A stretch of 64,000 nt of DNA from an uncultured Mycobacterium sp. Lineage in GTDB: Bacteria; Actinomycetota; Actinomycetes; Mycobacteriales; Mycobacteriaceae. This document shows, piece after piece, positions 36,721 to 45,105 of this stretch. The notes under the pieces are model-generated. The model saw nothing but the letters and a program-made list of their open reading frames with translations, did not search any database and had not been told where the DNA came from. The number at the start of each line of letters is the position of its first letter. The stretch's first letter is position 1. The translations under genes were made by a program, and so were the position numbers. The stretch covers positions 91,319 to 155,318 of the forward strand of contig FLQS01000001.1 of NCBI GenBank assembly GCA_900078375.1, read 5' to 3'.

Positions 36721-36731
36721 CCTCGGCCCGC
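36709..36731. terminator. Bidirectional hairpin terminator at overlapping stops
   Basis: GCGGGCCG and CGGCCCGC form an 8-bp perfect stem around the 7-base loop TTAGCCT. The loop holds the stop codons of the plus-strand SDR (TAG) and of the minus-strand Dabb gene (TAA). It is placed to end both transcripts; no T-run is present. Confidence 0.5.
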
Positions 36732-37730
36732 CAACAGCATCGGGTTCGTCAACTCGCAGAAGCTATGACACACCCGGTCTCGGACGATCATGTCGGTGGT
36801 TTCGGGATCGAACCAACGATCGACCACCGCCCAGTGCACGGGATGCATCAGGTAAGGACCCATCAGACCGTCCACGTCGGTGAACTCCTGTTCGAAGACG
36901 TGGGTCCAGTCACTCGTGCCGACCGCATCGTCGACGCGGCTCAGCTGCCATGCCACGATCGCCGGCACGTAACGCGGCATCATCGCCAATTCGCCTTCGA
37001 ATGCGGCGAGGTCGTCGGCGGATACCTCCGGCGGCACGCGCAAGAGCAGCGTCCGGTACACCGTGCCGTTGCCGCGACGTCGTGGTGTTCCCCGGTACGT
37101 CACGCCGTTGACGTGCGTGATCGCCGGATCGCTGAGCGCGTGATCGAAATCGCTGTCAGTCCAGGCATTGTGGTCTGCGAACCGCAAGTGCACCAGGATG
37201 TCGCCGCCGTTGCGTGACCCCGGCAAGGTTGGTTCTACGACAGCCCGCAGCGCACCACTGGCGTCGGCGGCCGCCCCCAGTGCGCTCAGTACGCGCTCGC
37301 GTTCGGATTCGGCGACATCGAGTAACCGCGTGACGCCCACCGTGGCGATGCTGCTGGGCGGCGCGTCAGGCAGAGGTGGCGGCGGCTCGGCGCCATCGAG
37401 GTCATCGGCGCGTGACGCGACACTGCGGCTGCGCTCGACGACGAGATCTGCGATCTCCGCCCACCAGCTCGCCACCATCGGATCGGGTCGGCCCTGCCAC
37501 GTCATCTGCCACCAGGCTTGCGGGCTGGGCAACGACCACGTGATCGTGACGACGTTGGGGCGGTCGTCGAACCGGATTGGTGGACTCACCAGAACGTCAC
37601 GCAGATCCATCCCACGCTTACGGGCCCCGGGGGCGTAGCCGGACAGGTAGGCATCGATGAAAGCTTGGGCGCACCCAGGAGCAGTGACCACCCGATCGAT
37701 GACGAACACCTCAGCCACGGCTGAGCACAT
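36717..37730 (-). CDS. Dabb-fold (stress-responsive A/B barrel) protein
   Basis: This 337-residue protein carries a dimeric alpha/beta barrel Dabb domain at its C-terminus (about 200-330, with DWTHVFEQEFTDVDGLMGPYLMHPVHW). An N-terminal half (about 1-105) has a related ferredoxin-like pattern with VVTITWSLPSPQAWW, so it is a double-domain variant. A Pro-rich linker (EPPPPLPDAPPSS) divides them. Such folds often catalyse lyase or monooxygenase-like steps on small aromatics, or are stress proteins. ATG 37730 is used; GTG 37718 is possible. It is transcribed with the esterase gene just before it, overlapping it by 20 bases. Confidence 0.72.
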   Translation of the reverse strand: MCSAVAEVFVIDRVVTAPGCAQAFIDAYLSGYAPGARKRGMDLRDVLVSPPIRFDDRPNVVTITWSLPSPQAWWQMTWQGRPDPMVASWWAEIADLVVERSRSVASRADDLDGAEPPPPLPDAPPSSIATVGVTRLLDVAESERERVLSALGAAADASGALRAVVEPTLPGSRNGGDILVHLRFADHNAWTDSDFDHALSDPAITHVNGVTYRGTPRRRGNGTVYRTLLLRVPPEVSADDLAAFEGELAMMPRYVPAIVAWQLSRVDDAVGTSDWTHVFEQEFTDVDGLMGPYLMHPVHWAVVDRWFDPETTDMIVRDRVCHSFCELTNPMLLAGRG

Positions 37731-38637
37731 CGCTCAGCGCACTGCTGGCCTCCCGGCGAGCCCGAAGGGCGAGGTCGAGCATCGGCATCGTCATGAAACC
37801 GTGGATGCCGCCGTCAAATTCACATCGGATGGTCGAGACTCCGGCCGCAGTCAAGGCGTTTGCGTAGGCGCTGCCCTCGTCGCGCAACGGGTCATGGCCC
37901 GCGAGCACGACGACGGCCGGGGGCAATCCGGTCAGATCGGCGCGCAGCGGTGAGGCATAGGGATGCTGACGGTTGTCGACCGCAGGCACGTACTGATCCC
38001 AATACCATTGCAGCGCAGGACGCGGATTGTAGAAGCCCTGGCCGAACAACCGGTAGGAATCGGTGTCGAAGTCGGCGGCGATCACCGGGTACAGCAGCAG
38101 CTGCGCGGCGATGCTCGGGGCGCCGCGGTCGCGCGCCATCAGCGTGGTGACCGCGGCGAGGTTCCCGCCTGCGCTGTCGCCGCCCACCGCGATCCTGGTG
38201 GGGTCGCCGCCGAGTTCAGAGGCGCGCGCTGCGGCCCACTCGGTGACAGCAAGGACGTCTTCGGCTGCCGTGGGCCACCGATGCTCGGGCGCGAGCCGGT
38301 AGCCAACCGAGACCACAACGGCGGGAATGAGATTGGCCAAGCTGCGGCACAGCCCGTCATGGCTGTCCACGTCACAGAACACAAAGCCGCCACCGTGGGC
38401 GTAGACGAGCAGTGGCAGGGGTTCACTTGCTGCGGGGCGGTACACCCGGACATCGACCGTCCCGCCGGTGACATCGACCTGGTGGTCGACGACCTGTGCG
38501 ACGGGCTCGGGATTCTGGTTGGGCACGAAGCGAGCCCGGATCGCGGCGCGGGCCTGGGCGCCGGTCATCGTGTGCACCGGTGGGAAACCCGCGTCGAGGG
38601 TTTCGATCAATCCGGCGATCTGAGGGTCGAGGGTCAC
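37711..38637 (-). CDS. HSL-family alpha/beta hydrolase (esterase)
   Basis: The 308-residue enzyme has HGGGFVFCDVDSHDG (oxyanion, about 80-94), the nucleophile in GDSAGGN, an acid in AGHDPLRDEG and His in GGIHGFMT. It is a hormone-sensitive-lipase-type esterase. Its GTG start overlaps the IclR stop, so it is in one operon with that regulator and the Dabb gene. Ester or lactone products from the Baeyer-Villiger enzymes are likely substrates by context. Confidence 0.87.
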   Translation of the reverse strand: MTLDPQIAGLIETLDAGFPPVHTMTGAQARAAIRARFVPNQNPEPVAQVVDHQVDVTGGTVDVRVYRPAASEPLPLLVYAHGGGFVFCDVDSHDGLCRSLANLIPAVVVSVGYRLAPEHRWPTAAEDVLAVTEWAAARASELGGDPTRIAVGGDSAGGNLAAVTTLMARDRGAPSIAAQLLLYPVIAADFDTDSYRLFGQGFYNPRPALQWYWDQYVPAVDNRQHPYASPLRADLTGLPPAVVVLAGHDPLRDEGSAYANALTAAGVSTIRCEFDGGIHGFMTMPMLDLALRARREASSALSDVLSRG

Positions 38638-39482
38638 GCCGGCTGGAGGGTCGCCGAATCCCGCCGCGGGATCGGGCGCGGCTCAGGACCGCCGCGCAGC
38701 GGGCGCAGTGGCTGCAGCGTGGGGGTGACGCGGCCGGGTCCGTCGTCAGCGCTACGCCAAATGCCCATTGCCGTCATCCGCACCGGTGCGACCAATCTGC
38801 TGTCGAAGGTCATCCGATTCATCGGGCCGCACACCGAAACCGCGGCCACAGCGTGACCGGCCGTGCCGATAGCCGCAGCCACACAACCGAATCCGGGCAG
38901 TGACTCTTCCCGCTCGAAGGCCACCCCGTGGGCGCGAACCTTGGCCAACTCCGCAGCCAGCTGAGGTGCGGTGGCGATCGAGAACCGCGTCCTTCGGTTG
39001 GACAGGTCGATCTCCGTGGTGTCGTTGTCGGCCAGGATCGCTTTGCCGACCGCTGTGCAGTGCGCCGGCTGGCGCCCGCCGACCCGGGTCGGGATCGCCG
39101 CTCCCATCTGGTCGCCGATCTTTTCGAGATACACCACGTCCGAGCCGTCAAGGACCGCCAGGTGCACGACCAGTCCGGTCGCCCGGTGCAGATCGCGCAA
39201 TAGCGGTATGGCGGCACGGTGAATGCGGTCCTGGTGTAGCGCCAACGACCCCAACTCGACCAAGCGCATACCCAACTCGTAGTCGCGGCCATCGCGGCGC
39301 AGCCACCGCAACGCGACGAGACGCTCGAGCATGCGGTGCGCCGACGACCGCGGAAGCCCGGTGCGGCGCACGATCTGCGCCAGAGTCAGCCGTCCCGGTC
39401 CGTCGAACGAATCCAGTACCAGCGAAATCCGATCGATGACGGCGCTCGGCGTCTCGCCCGCCTTCTCGACAGCCATTGTCAT
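38634..39482 (-). CDS. IclR-family transcription regulator
   Basis: This 282-residue protein has an IclR helix-turn-helix (about 12-70: LTLAQIVRRTGLPRSSAHRML) and a C-terminal effector domain (about 85-235: RDLHRATGLVVHLAVLDGSDVVYLEKI, HCTAVGKAIL, SLPGFGCVAAAIG). The last 40 residues are Pro/Arg-rich and extra. ATG 39482 stands 5 bases after AGGAGG, a strong signal. It is followed by an esterase and the Dabb gene in one operon, so it probably responds to a catabolic intermediate of this cluster. Confidence 0.9.
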   Translation of the reverse strand: MTMAVEKAGETPSAVIDRISLVLDSFDGPGRLTLAQIVRRTGLPRSSAHRMLERLVALRWLRRDGRDYELGMRLVELGSLALHQDRIHRAAIPLLRDLHRATGLVVHLAVLDGSDVVYLEKIGDQMGAAIPTRVGGRQPAHCTAVGKAILADNDTTEIDLSNRRTRFSIATAPQLAAELAKVRAHGVAFEREESLPGFGCVAAAIGTAGHAVAAVSVCGPMNRMTFDSRLVAPVRMTAMGIWRSADDGPGRVTPTLQPLRPLRGGPEPRPIPRRDSATLQPA

Positions 39483-39496
39483 GAGGGCCTCCTACA

Positions 39497-39567
39497 GTGA
39501 CAGCATGCCAGCCAGGCATATGACTATTAGTAATATAGTTTTAGCACATGGCTGTGGGCGCTGTCAC
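39497..39567. promoter_or_regulatory. IclR promoter region with long inverted repeat
   Basis: GTGACAGC at 39497-39504 and GCTGTCAC at 39560-39567 are a perfect 8-bp inverted pair 55 bases apart. Between them is an unusually AT-rich patch with ACTAT-N7-ATAGT (39523-39539), including -10-like TATATT on the minus strand. It lies upstream of the iclR gene and fits an autoregulated promoter. Confidence 0.45.
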
Positions 39568-39621
39568 ATGAAATCGCCGAGTGTTGGCCGTCGGCGTCGG
39601 CCGGGAAGGACTGCGATGGGG

Positions 39622-41091
39622 CTATGCGTTGGCGGCAGCGCGACCGGCCCGCCGGCCGTAGAAGCTGCCGTCACCCAGCGAGATACCGCTGGCGTAGCCC
39701 CACGCGGCCAGTCCGGCAGTGCACCGTCCCGCCGCGAAGAGTCCGGGGATCGGTTCGCCGCTGACGTGCACGACCTCACCGTCCAATGAGGTCAGCAGCC
39801 CGCCGAGAGTGAAGCCACCGCAGCTGGCCCGCAGGTCGATCGCACCGACTGGCGTGCCGACCGGCTTGATCCACTCCGGCTTCTTGTGCAGCAGCGGATC
39901 CTCGCCGCGCGCCGCCGCCTCGTTGTAGGAGCCGATCGTCGCTTGCAGGGAGCCGACCGGTAGACCGATCTCGGCCTCGAGTTCGGCGATCGTTTCGCAC
40001 ACCCATGTCGCGGGTCGCTTCAGAAACGGGGTGGCCGACGTCGCCGCCATCGCTTCGTCCTGCGCGTCGCCGTCGATGATCAGGTAGGCGGTGTCCTCCT
40101 GCCGGTACAGCGTCAGTTGTCCGATCCGGCCGGAGTACATGTCCTCGGGGACGTATCGCTGACCGAGGCCGTTGACGAGAACGCCGCGCACGGTCTGTTG
40201 TGGGTCGATCAGGAATGCCACCTCGGTGGCATCCATGTGCGCGAGATCCGCACCGAGCGCCTGCGCCATTCGGATCGCACGGCCGTCGTGCTGTTCGATC
40301 GAAGCGGCAGGGCGCCCGGCGATTCCCGGTGCGAACTGTTTGACCATCGACTCGCTGTAGGCGAAGCTGCCCGCGGCCAGCATGACTCCGCGTCTGGCGC
40401 GCACCCGCACGGTCTCGCCGTACTGTCGCGCCAGCACTCCCGCCACCCGACCGTCGGATTCGACGATCAGCGTCTGCGCCCGCACGTCGTAGACGGCTCG
40501 CACGCCGAGCGACGTCGCGGTCTCGACCAGTGGCTTCATCAACATGAATCCACCGCTCTTCTCGCCGGCGACCTTCCCGGTCATCTGCGGAATATGCCCG
40601 CGCGGAGCGGGTTCGGCGATCGTGTTGAACGGGTAGGCGTTCTCGCCGCCGGTGAACATCAGACCCTGGTCGCCGGGTGGCTCCCATCCGGGCTCGCCCC
40701 AGAACTCCGGCTTGAACGGCACACCGCAATCCGTGAGCCAGTCGAAGTGGGCGAGGCTGCCCTGGCAGTAGTCCGCAATGCGGGCCTCATCGGCCCCCGG
40801 CCCCATCGCCACATTGAGAAACGCCGCCATGTTCTGAGGCGAATCGTGGAAGCCACAAGCCCTCTGGATCGGTGTGCCGCCGCCGAGGTAGACGAACCCG
40901 CCGGCCATCGACGCGGCGCCACCCCACGATCCGGTTCGCTCGAGCACCAACACGTCGGCGCCCGCACGCGCTGATTCCACGGCCGCTGCCGCACCCGCGA
41001 TGCCGTAGCCGACGATGACCACATCGGCCTCGTGGTCCCAGTTCTCGATCGACGACGCGGGAATCGGGGTGACGTCATTCTCGGCGATCAT
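39622..41091 (-). CDS. FAD-dependent dehydrogenase, fumarate-reductase/KstD superfamily, copy 1
   Basis: The 489-residue flavoprotein has an FAD motif VVIVGYGIAGAAAAVESA (about 19-36), WGGAASMAGGFVYLGGG and the C-terminal FAD segment GLFAAGRCTAGLAAWGYASG. It lacks the TYPGxG motif seen in KstD and in the two other FAD genes here, so it is a different subfamily and the reaction (delta-1, delta-4 or ring reduction) is open. ATG 41091 overlaps the HsaC-like stop by four bases. It is closely similar to the protein at 46921-48381, and the coupling to HsaC/HsaA supports steroid or related ring degradation. Confidence 0.82.
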   Translation of the reverse strand: MIAENDVTPIPASSIENWDHEADVVIVGYGIAGAAAAVESARAGADVLVLERTGSWGGAASMAGGFVYLGGGTPIQRACGFHDSPQNMAAFLNVAMGPGADEARIADYCQGSLAHFDWLTDCGVPFKPEFWGEPGWEPPGDQGLMFTGGENAYPFNTIAEPAPRGHIPQMTGKVAGEKSGGFMLMKPLVETATSLGVRAVYDVRAQTLIVESDGRVAGVLARQYGETVRVRARRGVMLAAGSFAYSESMVKQFAPGIAGRPAASIEQHDGRAIRMAQALGADLAHMDATEVAFLIDPQQTVRGVLVNGLGQRYVPEDMYSGRIGQLTLYRQEDTAYLIIDGDAQDEAMAATSATPFLKRPATWVCETIAELEAEIGLPVGSLQATIGSYNEAAARGEDPLLHKKPEWIKPVGTPVGAIDLRASCGGFTLGGLLTSLDGEVVHVSGEPIPGLFAAGRCTAGLAAWGYASGISLGDGSFYGRRAGRAAANA

Positions 41092-42020
41092 GGGCGCATC
41101 GCCGCGGGCAGGTCCGACACCCACTGGTGGCCCCAGTAGCTGTCAGCGGTGATTTCCTCTGCGGTGTAGTAGGTTTCGTCGACCCGCATACCGTCGGTGC
41201 CGAACTCGATGTCCCAGTCGCCGGGGGAGCGCACGTAGAACGACACCATCTTGTCGTTGGTGTGGCGGCCCAGCGTCGACGACAGCTGGAAGCCATCCCG
41301 GTTCACCCGATCCAGGGCCTGGCCCACCGCGTCGAGAGTGTCGACCTCGACCATCAGGTGGATCAGGCCAGGGTCACGCAGCGTCCGGGCGGGTTGGGCG
41401 GGAGAGGCTGGAGCGGGGCACAGCGCAAGACTGTGGTGGCGCTCGTTGACACCGAGGAATCGGACCCGAATCGGACCGAACTCGGGCGGGGCCGGCACCC
41501 GGAACGCGCCGCGCGATACGAATCCCAATACCTCGGTGTAGAAGTCGAACAACCCCGGCACGTCGAGTGCGGGCAGCACGACATGTCCGAGCCCCTGATT
41601 TCCGGTGACGAACCTCGCGCCGAACGGCGTCACCACGGGGCTGTGGTCGAGGACGGCACCGTGGAACACCTCTGTCGAGGTGCCCGCCGGATCATCGAAA
41701 GCGATCACCTCTTCCACGCGCCGTGCGTCGGCTTCGGCCTGCGAGAGTTCTTTGACCGGTACGCCTGCCGCGTCCAGGGCGGACGTGACCCGCTGCAACG
41801 CGGCGTGGTCGCGCACCTCCCAGCCGACGGTGACGATCCGGTCGGCGTCCCCGGGGACGACGATGATCCGCGCGGCGCGCTCGTCCATCCGCAGATACAG
41901 GGCGTCGGAATCAGGGCCGGAGCCTTCGGCGAAGCCGAGTGCGTCGAAGGCGAACTGTCGCCACCGCGGGATGTCGGCTGCGGCAACCGTGACGTACCCG
42001 AGGCTCTTGAGGTCGCCCAT
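41088..42020 (-). CDS. hsaC: HsaC-like extradiol ring-cleavage dioxygenase, copy 1
   Basis: This 310-residue protein has two vicinal-oxygen-chelate halves and the iron ligands expected of extradiol enzymes: His146 in GLGHVVLP, a second His in HHSLAL (about 195-196) and Glu272 in DIEFG; Tyr262 precedes. HsaC opens the catechol made from the steroid A ring (3,4-DHSA). It overlaps the HsaA-like gene by one base and the FAD gene by four. It is about 8 residues longer than copy 2, with an insertion PAPASPAQPART after the second His. Steroid specificity is inferred. Confidence 0.85.
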   Translation of the reverse strand: MGDLKSLGYVTVAAADIPRWRQFAFDALGFAEGSGPDSDALYLRMDERAARIIVVPGDADRIVTVGWEVRDHAALQRVTSALDAAGVPVKELSQAEADARRVEEVIAFDDPAGTSTEVFHGAVLDHSPVVTPFGARFVTGNQGLGHVVLPALDVPGLFDFYTEVLGFVSRGAFRVPAPPEFGPIRVRFLGVNERHHSLALCPAPASPAQPARTLRDPGLIHLMVEVDTLDAVGQALDRVNRDGFQLSSTLGRHTNDKMVSFYVRSPGDWDIEFGTDGMRVDETYYTAEEITADSYWGHQWVSDLPAAMRP

Positions 42021-43201
42021 CAGATCATCGCCCGCAGCGGGCCTTGCGGATCCACGCCCAGTGAACTCAGCGCCGACGCGTGATAGACGGTCCCGGGTAC
42101 GTGAATCGCATGCGCCTGACCGACGTGCACATCGCGCCAATACCGCTGCAATGGTCTGTCCATCCGCGTGGCGTTACCGCCGCACCGCGCGAAGATCTCG
42201 TCGACCGCGGCCACCGCGCGCCACACCGCGCGCACCTGGGTCCGCCGACCCGCAGCGCGGTCCTCAAAGGACACTTCTTTACCCGCATCGACCATGTCGA
42301 AGATGCGGTCGGCGTTGGCGAGCAATTCTTGTCGGGCGGCGTTGATGTCAGCTGCGGCCTCGCCGATCGCGTACATGACGTAGGGGTCATCCTTGATCGC
42401 CACTCCGCTGGAATTCACCCGCTCGCGCTGGTAATCCAATGCGGCCGCCAGGGCGCCTTCGGCGATGCCGATGGTCGCAGAACTGATGCCCAGCGGGAAC
42501 ATCGTCGACCACGGCATGAGGTAGAGGGTGTCGGTCATACCGGCGTCCCGTTGGGCCGTGCCGTCCATCACCTTCATGGCATCCATCGTGCGATAGGACG
42601 GTACGAACGCATCCTTGACGATGACATCTTTGGAGCCGGTGCCGCGCAGCCCCACGACATTCCAGGAGTCCTCCACGATGGTGTAGTCCGTGCGCGGCAG
42701 GATCATGTGCAGCATCTGCGGCGGCATCAACGGTTTACCGTCGGCATCGCCGATCATCGCGCCGAGGAGGATCCAGTCGCAGTGATCGGTGCCGGAGCTG
42801 AACTGCCATCTGCCGTTGAAGAGGTACCCGCCGTCGACCGGGGTGGCCACCCCTTGTGGCGCGTAGGGGGAGGCGACCCAGGTGTCGACGTCGTCGGCCC
42901 AGATCTCCGTGGCCACCCGGGGATCGGCATAGGCCAGCTGATAAGGGTGTACACCCACAACACCGTTGATCCAGCCGGCGGACGGATCGAGTGCGGCGGT
43001 CGCCATCACGGTTTCGGCGAATTCCCGAGGGTGCACCTCGAGGCCTCCGTGGGCCTTTGGCTGCAGAAGGCGGATGTTGCCGGCGGACTTCATCAGCTTG
43101 ACGGTGTCGTCGGTGAGTTTGCCGATCTTCTCGGCCTCAGCTCCCTGGTCACGGAGTTGGTCGGCGATCTCGCGCACCCGGTCGATTACGCGCTCAGTCA
43201 T
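42020..43201 (-). CDS. hsaA: HsaA-like flavin-dependent monooxygenase, copy 1
   Basis: The 393-residue protein belongs to the acyl-CoA-dehydrogenase-fold monooxygenases, near HsaA (394 residues): EAEKIGKLTDDTVKLMKSAG near the N-terminus, ALDPSAGWINGVVGVH, FNGRWQFSSGTDHCDW and GRRTQVRAVWRAV. HsaA uses FMNH2 from HsaB to hydroxylate 3-HSA. ATG 43201 was picked because it aligns with copy 2; the frame extends upstream without support. No HsaB reductase is seen in the window. It lies 200 bases from a divergent hydrolase gene. Confidence 0.87.
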   Translation of the reverse strand: MTERVIDRVREIADQLRDQGAEAEKIGKLTDDTVKLMKSAGNIRLLQPKAHGGLEVHPREFAETVMATAALDPSAGWINGVVGVHPYQLAYADPRVATEIWADDVDTWVASPYAPQGVATPVDGGYLFNGRWQFSSGTDHCDWILLGAMIGDADGKPLMPPQMLHMILPRTDYTIVEDSWNVVGLRGTGSKDVIVKDAFVPSYRTMDAMKVMDGTAQRDAGMTDTLYLMPWSTMFPLGISSATIGIAEGALAAALDYQRERVNSSGVAIKDDPYVMYAIGEAAADINAARQELLANADRIFDMVDAGKEVSFEDRAAGRRTQVRAVWRAVAAVDEIFARCGGNATRMDRPLQRYWRDVHVGQAHAIHVPGTVYHASALSSLGVDPQGPLRAMI

Positions 43202-43351
43202 GATCTGGTCCTGTCGTTGCTCACTGTCGATCATCGTGAACCGCTGCGCGGCGGGCAACCGTGCCGAATCCCGGTCAGTGGAAGACTGTTGCACCTGTGG
43301 CCCGAGGAGCAGCGTGGAGAGCGCAAGCGGTGATCTTCGGGCCGGGAACGA

Positions 43352-43366
43352 GGGACCTAAGGCTCT
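43352..43366 (+). promoter_or_regulatory. Candidate DosR (DevR) box
   Basis: GGGACCTAAGGCTCT matches the core of the DosR consensus GGGACTWWAGTCCC at 11 of 14 positions, from memory of that motif. It ends 36 bases before the ATG of the hydrolase at 43402, a usual distance for such boxes. Confidence 0.5.
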
Positions 43367-43401
43367 AAATTCGGCATTCGGGGGCAGCCACACTTAGTCG
43401 A

Positions 43402-44175
43402 ATGAATGACGGGCAGAATTCAATTGACGCCTGCCGCGAGTCGGCACGACAGGGCAATCTCGCGGGCTCGGATGCGGCCGCCGCTACCGCGCTACCGCGG
43501 GATGAGGAAGTGCAGGTCGTGGCTGGATCAACCACCGTGACCGGACACCTGACAGTCCCGCCCCACCCAGGTGGTGTCGTCGTGTTCGCCCACGGCAGTG
43601 GCAGCAGCAGGTTCAGCGCGCGCAATATCTACGTCGCAGATGTTCTCAACAGTTATGGCATTGCCACCTTGCTTTTCGATCTACTCACGCCTGCCGAAGA
43701 GCGCAACCGCGCAAATGTCTTCGACATCAAGCTGCTGGCCAGCCGTCTGATCGCCGTAACCGACTGGCTGGCTGCCCAACCCGAAACCGCCACACTGCCG
43801 GTCGGCTACTTCGGCGCCAGTACGGGAGCGGGCGCGGCACTTGCCGCGGCTGCGGAGCCCGCCGTGAACATCGACGCGGTGGTCTCCAGGGGCGGCCGGC
43901 CCGATTTGGCAGGTGAGTCGCTCAAGCGCGTCGTCTCTCCGACTCTGCTCATCGTCGGCGGCCTCGATGATGTCGTGCTAGGCCTGAATCGTCAGGCACA
44001 GGCCGAGATTCCCGGCGAATGCGAACTGGTAGTCGTCCCCGGCGCCACTCATCTGTTCGAGGAACCGGGGACTCTGGAGAAGGTTGCTGAACTAGCCCGG
44101 GATTGGTTCACCCACCAGTTCAGCGTGGCACGCGGACGGAGGGCTGGCGCGGGGCCGATGCCGACTGGGCTGTGA
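43402..44175 (+). CDS. Dienelactone hydrolase-type alpha/beta hydrolase (Rv0571c-like)
   Basis: The 257-residue protein has VVVFAHGSGSSRFSARN, the nucleophile GASTGAGAAL, Asp in GGLDDVVLG and His in GATHLFEE. It resembles the hydrolase half of Rv0571c, which in M. tuberculosis is fused to a phosphoribosyltransferase domain; here it stands alone. The first 35 residues are Ala-rich and unfamiliar. Together with the Rv1733c-like gene after it and a candidate DosR box before it, it looks like a dormancy-regulon gene set inside a steroid unit. Substrate is unknown. Confidence 0.8.
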   Translation: MNDGQNSIDACRESARQGNLAGSDAAAATALPRDEEVQVVAGSTTVTGHLTVPPHPGGVVVFAHGSGSSRFSARNIYVADVLNSYGIATLLFDLLTPAEERNRANVFDIKLLASRLIAVTDWLAAQPETATLPVGYFGASTGAGAALAAAAEPAVNIDAVVSRGGRPDLAGESLKRVVSPTLLIVGGLDDVVLGLNRQAQAEIPGECELVVVPGATHLFEEPGTLEKVAELARDWFTHQFSVARGRRAGAGPMPTGL

Positions 44176-44272
44176 GCAAATCCGGGCAAAATTGCCGGGT
44201 CTGCCGGCGGCAGAGCACGACGGTTGCGGTGAATGGGGCGGCGGGGCGAGGTAGTGACCTCTGCCATTTCGG

Positions 44273-44310
44273 TTGGTGCCTTTCGGCCCTTCGGGTCTCG
44301 TAGTCCCGGA
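44273..44310 (+). promoter_or_regulatory. Candidate paired DosR boxes
   Basis: At 44276-44289 GTGCCTTTCGGCCC matches the recalled DosR core at 10 of 14, and at 44290-44310 the sequence TTCGGG...AGTCCCGG has the half sites with spacing one base longer than consensus. Both are 65-100 bases before the Rv1733c-like ATG. Tandem boxes are common at DosR promoters. Confidence 0.45.
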
Positions 44311-44374
44311 GCCAAGCTGGGGGCGTCGTAGTGCTGGGCGCCTGCTGCCACAGTTGTTTCGTCCGGGAGAAGTC

Positions 44375-44965
44375 ATGGAGTGGTACACCATCGGCTGGGG
44401 TCGCACGTGGCTCGTGCGCCTCTTTGGTCGAAATGAATTGCTGCGCAGGAGTGACCGGGTGGAAGCGTTGGTTGCGATGCTGGCCGCGATAGTTGTTGTG
44501 GTCGCCATACCCGTCGCGGCCGCATTCGGGACATCCGTGAAAGAGAACCGTGCCGCGGTGTACGCCCATCAGGTTCTGAGTCGACACGAAACCACCGCCA
44601 TTGCAGTCGGGAACGCCACCCCGCACGCGCATGCCTATTCCCAGACCTTTGACGTTCCCGCCCGTTGGGCGGCTGCGGGCGCCGTGCACCTTGCCACAGT
44701 TCCGGTGCCGAAGATGGCACATGCCGGAGATCAAATCCCCATCTGGACCGATGATTCCGGTGGTTACGCCGCGCCTCCGACCCCGACGAGCTATGCCGCG
44801 ACGGAAGCCGCGGGATGCGCAGTGTTGTCATGGCTGGCTGCGGCGGTGGTGATAGCCGCGGGCGGCTATGGCCTGCACTACCGGCTGAACCGCTCGCGCT
44901 ATGCGGCCTGGGATCGCGAACTGAAGTCGTTGGCTGGTGACGACGGCGGGCGTGCGCCTCACTAA
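44375..44965 (+). CDS. Rv1733c-family membrane protein
   Basis: This 196-residue protein has two membrane segments (about 29-53 and 148-172) around an extracytoplasmic domain, with the pattern FGRNELLRRSDRVEALVAMLAA, AAAFGTSV, VYAHQ, VPARWAAAG, GDQIPIWTD. I recall this arrangement from Rv1733c, a DosR-regulon membrane protein induced by hypoxia and nitric oxide. ATG 44375 follows GGGAGA. Two DosR-like boxes stand upstream. Its function is unknown in any organism that I know. Confidence 0.85.
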   Translation: MEWYTIGWGRTWLVRLFGRNELLRRSDRVEALVAMLAAIVVVVAIPVAAAFGTSVKENRAAVYAHQVLSRHETTAIAVGNATPHAHAYSQTFDVPARWAAAGAVHLATVPVPKMAHAGDQIPIWTDDSGGYAAPPTPTSYAATEAAGCAVLSWLAAAVVIAAGGYGLHYRLNRSRYAAWDRELKSLAGDDGGRAPH

Positions 44966-45021
44966 CCGCCTGGGCGCAGCAATTCTGGCGCGCAGATCTT
45001 CTATCGCCAAGGTTGCATGTC

Positions 45022-45038
45022 CGATAGTTGGGCTATCG
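45022..45038. promoter_or_regulatory. Palindrome upstream of Baeyer-Villiger gene 1
   Basis: CGATAG-N5-CTATCG is a perfect 6-bp inverted repeat 68 bases before the start GTG, and CTATCG occurs again at 45001-45006. It may be an operator; the region also resembles the spacer before the second Baeyer-Villiger gene (TATGGGCGTCCGATGA). Confidence 0.4.
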
Positions 45039-45105
45039 CGTATGGGCGTCCGATGAACGGGAGACACGCCGCACCGGGGGGCAACCACCCCCTAGCGTTC
45101 GGCGC

